DNA of 64,000 nucleotides from Cutaneotrichosporon cavernicola (Eukaryota > Basidiomycota > Tremellomycetes > Trichosporonales > Trichosporonaceae), in NCBI RefSeq assembly GCF_030864355.1, contig NC_083396.1:248001-312000 (forward strand), written 5' to 3'. Within the stretch, counting starts at the first letter, position 1. Every line of letters begins with the position of its first letter. The notes under the pieces are model-generated. The model did no database searches and was not told the origin of the DNA. It saw only the letters and a list, made by a program, of their open reading frames with translations. Below, one piece after another: positions 57,607-64,000 of this stretch. The position numbers and the translations under genes were made by a program.

Positions 57607-58835
57607 TGTTGAGTAGTGTTGTTACAGGTTACAGGATGGGAGATGCCATGTGCGGGTGGAGGGCGACAACCTGCTGCTCACTCCTGTCAACTTTTGAGCC
57701 TTACGTGGAATTCTTTATCAAATGGGGCCCATTAGAAGCACACTTGCCACTTATTATGATAGCTTTAGGATTAGGGTCTAATGAGGTGATTCAATGGATG
57801 CATGCTTCCGCTTCCATGACGAGATCAACAACAACCACTCATGACATGACGTGAGGTGGTACAAGGTTGTCATGTACGTCGACGGAGGGGCCAAACTCTG
57901 ATATAGACGGATGCACCGGCAACGTTCGGAAGACTGGGACAGCTTTACCGCGACGCATACTTGCATGCGAGCTGTGGGCATGCCTCATTCCTGTATGCGA
58001 GCTGTGGGTGGTGCGCTATCACAACTTCATGTAAGCATCCACTGTCATACATTCCAAAAAATAATTGGTTTTTATCGTGGTCCGTCCACGGTTTGGTTTG
58101 CTACAATTGTACAAGGCTGGTTGGGGGAGTAAGATGGTTGTAAGTGCAATTCTATCTAGGTGTCGGTCGAGGGGTGTCGGTCGAGGGGTGTCGGTCGAGG
58201 GGTGTCGGTCGAGGGGTGTCGGTCGAGGGGGGGTTTTGTCGGGAACTTCTTGTCGCGTGGTATGTCGGGAGGGGGTGGGTGGCGGGATCTTCTTGTCGGG
58301 CAGGACTGTCGGTGGGAAGGGGAGAGCCGGCCCAGCTTTGGTGACCCATCGCTGAGCCGGCACATACTAGGATGCTGCGACGTACTGAAGGGTATTGTAA
58401 GGTGGGTTGGCGGTGGGCCGCGGTTGTATATCGCCGATATGTGGCCTGGCTTCGGTACGGCTGTGGTACGGCTGTTTGTTTCTGAGACATCAGGTGTGTG
58501 CATTGATGGAGTGTGTATCGGTGGCGAGCGGCAATTGAATGATGGTGTCAGACCACGTTACACAGGTCGACCTCCACATGCAAGATTTGTATCGGTGCAA
58601 CCTGAGCGCAGGGTGAGCGGAGGGAATTTGGTGCCGAAGCCCTGACATGGCATGGTGTTGCGGCTTGGACATTACTATGTGTGTATTCCCATTGTACCCT
58701 CCCAAGCTCGAACGACGACCATCACAACCCCCAAGACCAGTCCACAACCCATCTCTCCAACTTTGACCACCTTGCTCATCATGCCATTCATCCGCTGTAT
58801 GTAACAACCATCTCGCCTCTCAAGTTCATCCTATG
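57607..58835. other. Intergenic region with minisatellite
   Basis: 1.23 kb between the start of NOP2 and the end of the twinfilin gene. No gene supported. It contains the NOP2 promoter, an imperfect repeat of GCGAGCTGTGGG (57966 and 57998), and the 14-bp minisatellite. Confidence 0.5.
58159..58228 (+). repeat. Five perfect 14-bp tandem repeats
   Basis: GGTGTCGGTCGAGG repeated at 58159-58172, 58173-58186, 58187-58200, 58201-58214 and 58215-58228 without mismatch, followed by GGGGGTTTTGTCGGG. Intergenic. Confidence 0.95.
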
Positions 58836-60929
58836 CTACCTGCGGCCAGGACCACGAGGGCGCGCAAAACCGCCACCGTTGCCGCCGCCGCCTACGCGAG
58901 GCCCGAAGGCGTTGAACGCGTTCTGGATTCTAGCCGAGCTGTCCGACTCGTCTTCGTCGTCGTTGGGCGCCGGCGATGCAGCAGCAGGCGACGCATTGCC
59001 GGAGCCCTGGCTCATCTGGGAGCTGGTGCGGATGGGGCGCGGCTGACCAAACGTAGCCGGCGCACCGAACACGGCTGGCGAGGAGGGTTTGGGCACCGAA
59101 GAAGGCCGGTTGAAGCCAGCGTTTGCGGGCGCAGGGGCACCGAAGCGGCCTGCTGGGGCAGGTGCACCGAACATGCGGGGCGCACCAGTGTTCAGGCTTG
59201 CCGACTTCTTTGCGGGTACGGCGTCACGGATGGACGAGTCCGTCAGGTCGCTCTTGTCGCTAGTCTCGAGCTTGCCGACGACTTCCATGCCGACCTTGTC
59301 CTGAGCGTCCTGCTGGATCCCGCGCACGGTGGTCGAGTACACCATGCGGTACTTGACCGGGCTGCCGGTTGGGCACCAGTAGATGAAGACGACGCGACCC
59401 TTAGACGGCTGCTCGGGTGACGGCGAGCGGGGCGGCGACGCAGCCTTTGGCTCGTCCGCGATCTTCAGGCCGGTGATGTCTGGAACATCATCTTTGCCGT
59501 TCTCTTCCTTGTCCTCGCCTTCAGTCTGTTCAGCTCCAGCACTCTCAGTCCCCTCCTCGCCCTTCTCCTCGGTCTCATCCTCCCGATCCTTACCCTCCTT
59601 CTCTTCCGCATCGTAGCGGGGTGCGTCGCTGTGCATGACGTTGCGGACGCCGCCAGCTGTTGCCTGGAACGTGTCGCGCGAAGCGGCGGGTGCCGAGGGC
59701 GTCGCAGTTGGGCGAACAGGCTTGGGGGGCGGGGACGTGGGGAATGAGTAGAAAACGTATGCGGGCGACTTGTCGGGCATCTTGGAGGCGACCTCGTTGG
59801 GCTTGCATGCCTCCGAGCGGAGGAGGTTGATGGCCGCCGTGTCCTTCGCGTCAATCTCCTGTATGTCAGCTACAATGGTTCTGCGTCAGCTCACAAGCGT
59901 AACGATCCAGCCGTCGTCGGAGCGCTCGGCAGCCTTGCTCAGCGCCTCGTGGACGCCCGCCTGCCACTTGGTCTTGCCGCTGAGGCCGATGACAGCCTTG
60001 ACGCGCGCCTTGTGGACCTCGCCGTCGACTGCGGTGCGGCGCGCCTCCTCAGCCTCGGCGGCTTTGATCTCCGCAAGCGCTGCCTCGGACGCAGTGAGCG
60101 GCGGAGGCGACGCCATGTGGTTCAGATGGCTCTTGAAAGCGTGAGGGGAGAGGTCGGACTGGGGTCAGCAAAGCTCAGAGAGTAGACAGCTGCTCCGGAT
60201 CTGTCTGCACTCACGGTCGAGGTCGCAAACCAGTCGTGCTTGAAGTTATTGGCACCGAGGGATTTCATGAGCCCAGCACGCGACGACGCCTGGAGCATCT
60301 TGGCGCGCACGCCGGCGTTGTCAGGCACAAAGGTCACCATCATCCACTCGTAGGCACCGAGCGACTTTGAGTCGAGGCGGTACGCGAATGATGCGGGCGT
60401 CTTCTTGTCCGGCAGCGTGTCAGGAAGGAGTGCAATGTCGTCCGAGAAGCTCCCCTTGGGCGGGATCGAGGTGACATGCTTGAAGGCCTCTGGGTGTCAG
60501 CGGGGCCGGGGGAGGGAGGAGGGAGGAGGGAGGAGGAGGGGAGGGAGGAGGGGAAGGAGAGGGGTGGGTGTAGAACGGAGCCCGGGGTATGCAGAGGGAT
60601 CAAGCTACGAAAGAAGCGGTACCCAAAGCCCCTCGATCGAGAGTGGAGAGAGACTGGTAATGTCGGGCATCGGTGCTCGTCCACGTCGCCAATGTTTGGC
60701 TCGGGCTCGAGCTTGAGCGCCAACGACACCACGACGGATCCGCAGATAGCAGAGCTCCAACTGCGCGCTATAGGTCGTACCCCCTTCCCTCGCCCACTAC
60801 CCTCGTACACCCGCACTCACCGCCATCGATCATGAACACGACAGCACGGGTCGACTCTGCGTCGCGCTGCGCGGCAGAGAAGGCCTCGGTGACGGCGGTG
60901 GGAACGCGGATGCCCGACTGTGCGGACAT
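58836..60929 (-). CDS. TWF1: Twinfilin-like actin-binding protein with extended C-terminus
   Basis: Exons 60929-60821, 60489-60215, 60158-59895 and 59858-58836 (introns 331, 56 and 36 nt) give 556 aa. The first ADF-H domain runs from MSAQSGIRVPTAVTEAFSAA through YRLDSKSLGAYEWMMVTFVP, AKMLQASSRAGL and FKHDWFAT; the second has VYFYSFP-like AYVFYSFPTS and VVFIYWCPTGSPVKYRMVYS. Twinfilin binds ADP-actin monomers and filament ends in cortical patches. The second domain holds an acidic 80-residue insert (EEKEGKDREDETEEKGEEG), and about 150 residues of FGAPAPA repeats and Gly/Arg tail follow, so the protein is over 200 residues longer than yeast Twf1. Start ATG 60929. Confidence 0.88.
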
Positions 60930-61222
60930 TTTGATTGGCTGTTAGAAATGAGACGAGACGAGAAGAGGTGAGGAGGGAGGATGGAAAGGGGAGAGGATAG
61001 AGAGAAGGTGTTGTGCGTATGTGTTTAGGTGGATTGGAGCGAGGATCAAGGATCGAGGTTGAGCCTGGCTGGAAGTGTCGGTGCTCAGGCACCATGCAGT
61101 GACGTCGCGTCTGGCGTTTGGCGAGCCATCAACCATCCACCAAACTTCTATAGTAATGTGCAGTGTGAATGCCATGCATGGAATATGAAATGAAACGAAT
61201 GCTATGAGAGCCAGTGTATGCA
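60930..61222 (-). other. Short spacer between RPP1 and the twinfilin gene
   Basis: 293 bp; probably the twinfilin promoter and leader (CT-rich on the minus strand at 60950-61010) and the 3' end of RPP1. Nothing else seen. Confidence 0.5.
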
Positions 61223-62461
61223 TTAGGCGACGCGCGCCTTCTTGTTCTGCCCGCCTTGGGGCGCAGATCTCTTGCCGGACATGGTCACGTCGCTGTCCTC
61301 CTCCTCCTCTTGTTCGGCTTCTTCGGGCTGCGTGGGGATCCCGGGCGGAGGTACGATGTGTGGCTGGCCCAAGACCGCCTTGTACGTCTTGCGCGCCTCT
61401 GCCGTCAGCTAGATGTAGGCGTTGCAGCTCACGTGCACGGAGCAGGACGCTCTTGGCTGTATGTGAGAGCGCGTCCTTTGCGAGGTTTGCAGGCACGCCG
61501 AGGATGGTTGCGCTAGTGTCAGCTTTCTCCAAGGGTGTCAGCTGAGACATACAGGTTGACGACATCAAGTGGTCCGCGCAGCGACTCGTCGCTTCCCCCA
61601 GGACCGGAGGAGAAGATGATGCCCTTCCCACCCGTGACGCGAACCAGCTCACGCGCATTGCTGAGAAAGTTCTGCCTGTACTGCTTTGCGACCTCTGGCG
61701 GTGTGGAACGGGGAGGGAATAGTCCTGCAGCATAGAGAATCTCGAACTGCTGTCAGCTGGTACCGGATAGTTAGCTCACGACAACGCCGTTACGGTGCGC
61801 CTGGCGGATCTGCTTGCTGTTCAGGCGGAAGTGGTATGGTCTCTCGTGCAGTGGTACCGTGATGATCGCGAGTTGGTTTGGCCCAGGGACTGAGAGGTCG
61901 GTACACGCCCGCTGGAGGGCCTTATCGCTTCCGACGTAGCAGCTGAGGATATCGTAGTCACGCAGGGCTAAGGTGTTGCTGGCCGTCTGGTGTCAGCCAA
62001 GCAACGCACAAAAGCTGCTCAATTCAATAACAATTGCTCACAATGGGGTGCACCTTCCCGTCATCCAGGCGCATATGGTACCGCGTCACCTGCACCAAGG
62101 AAGGATTGGACGGCCCGGCGTCCGCCATACGTGGGTCGAGGTCGGGGTATGGGAGCAGGCGTGTCTCGGGACTCCCGAAGGGGCAGGGGAGGACGTGGTT
62201 GCTCTGCTCCGCTGTGATAGTGTGCGCGACGACAGTGTATCCGACTGGTGTGAGCATGGAAGGGAAGGAAGGTTCCTCACGATGACCCGCGACGGCAACG
62301 CCGCGCGCGACGCGGTCCCGCTCGACGCCGGATAGACCGGCCCAGCAGTCCGACGGGCGTTCCGGAGCGTCAAGTGCCTTGCCATTCCCCTTGCCTTTGC
62401 CCTTGCCCTTCTTCTTCACGGGGGTGTTCGTTGGGAACGGCAGGAAGAGGTCGTAGTACAT
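61223..62461 (-). CDS. RPP1: RNase P/MRP protein subunit Rpp1 (p30)
   Basis: Exons 62461-62042, 61986-61780, 61746-61553, 61512-61433 and 61398-61223 give 358 aa; introns 33-55 nt. The start MYYDLFLPFP is the p30 signature, followed by YTVVAHTITAEQ, TRYHMRLDD, then LRDYDILSCYVGSDKALQRA, the PHP-like LNSKQIRQAHRNGVVFEILY, and FSSGPGGSDESLRGPLDVVN. The tail is acidic then basic (EEAEQEEEEDSDVTM; KKARVA). Rpp1 is a TIM-barrel core subunit of the nuclear ribonucleoproteins that trim tRNA 5' ends and cut pre-rRNA. It is longer than yeast Rpp1 (293 aa), mainly from the KKKGKGKGKGNGK insert near the N-terminus and the tail. Confidence 0.93.
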
Positions 62462-62737
62462 GGTGCTGTTCGTGTGGCGATTGAGGCTTCAGGCCATGTA
62501 ACTCATGTAGCTCATGTCACGGTGGCCTCAGTAGTTGAATTCCGTAAAGTCAAAACACAGATCGTGATAAAGTCACGTGCCTTTTAACACACGTGTAAAA
62601 TGATAAACCTGCCGGCTAACTTCCGCCTCTGAGCAGAATTATTATCGCGCGCCGCCCCCCTACTATTATTGTCCCAAACTCATATCCTCACCCCCTCACC
62701 TCCTCACCTCCCCTCACCCTCACCCAATACTCACGCC
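62462..62737. promoter_or_regulatory. Head-to-head promoter of RPP1 and PRMT1 with two CACGTG sites
   Basis: 276 bp between divergent start codons. CACGTG E-boxes at 62574-62579 and 62590-62595 are 16 bp apart, start to start, flanked by A/T-rich sequence. Such sites bind Cbf1-type bHLH factors in fungi; sharing of control is inferred from position. The PRMT1 side ends with CTCACC repeats. Confidence 0.6.
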
Positions 62738-63972
<1,235 letters not shown>

Positions 63973-64000
63973 TGTTTCCCCTTACTGCTGCCAATGTCGC

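Noticed and set aside
58159..58228. CRISPR-like direct repeats
   Set aside because: Units abut with no unique spacers, 14 bp long, in a eukaryotic genome. The intronic array at 8168-8246 was rejected for the same reason.
60665..60768. Open stretch on the minus strand that reads VVVSLALKLEPEPNIGDVDE, considered as an extra twinfilin exon
   Set aside because: Direct joining of 60821 to 60489 keeps phase and rebuilds the conserved ADF-H start; adding this stretch breaks the alignment with twinfilins and its flanks lack good splice sites in phase.

Overview
The window is nuclear DNA of a GC-rich basidiomycete yeast. The gene families, the dense intron-bearing genes and the intron style (31-60 nt, GTGAGT donors, a CTGAC/CTAAC branch point almost touching the AG acceptor) fit Tremellomycetes, most likely Trichosporonales; the order is my inference, not a database match. 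It is an ordinary chromosomal housekeeping region: 28 protein-coding genes or gene fragments on both strands plus one tRNA. I saw no rRNA, CRISPR array, virus, toxin gene or intact transposon. I placed splice sites by eye and checked that the exon lengths of every multi-exon model except the 5'-partial gene 36960-37556 sum to a multiple of three.

Layout. 1-8.5 kb: class-III aminotransferase, a VOC/glyoxalase-fold protein, the branched-chain 2-oxoacid dehydrogenase E2 and an oxysterol-binding protein. 8.5-12.5 kb: a long pyrimidine-rich leader and a 797-aa disordered protein with a C-terminal membrane anchor. 12.6-19 kb: SmG, Sed5 (Golgi t-SNARE), Chm7-like ESCRT-III and a candidate clathrin/AP-1 accessory protein, so three of four act in membrane traffic. 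19-25.7 kb: the splicing helicase Prp5, a UBR7-type E3 and the GPN2 GTPase. 25.7-31.4 kb: a 1,873-aa disordered protein of unknown function, then a 2.3-kb gene-poor gap. 33.7-43.5 kb: RFT1, an alpha/beta hydrolase, a divergent pair of genes sharing a SANT/Myb-like domain, a small mitochondrial protein and a Sip5-like zinc-finger protein. 44.6-50.2 kb: an ASC-1/Rqt4 zinc-finger protein, TIM50, tRNA-Met(CAU) and tubulin cofactor B. 50.5-64 kb: a large chromodomain protein, a MAT2B/RmlD-like reductase, NOP2, a long twinfilin, the RNase P/MRP subunit Rpp1 and PRMT1.

RNA-related genes recur (SmG, Prp5, Rqt4, NOP2, Rpp1, PRMT1, tRNA), but they are not arranged as an operon; the likely shared controls are head-to-head promoters (SmG/Sed5, Prp5/UBR7, RFT1/hydrolase, Rpp1/PRMT1). 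The items most worth a second look are: the SANT-like gene pair around an extreme G/T homopolymer tract; the chromodomain protein with half a PHD finger; an 85-bp duplication across an exon-intron boundary in the UBR7 gene; six introns of exactly 31 nt in six genes; the 48-bp spacing between GPN2 and its upstream neighbour; and a repeated AGGTCAGAT element before the first gene.
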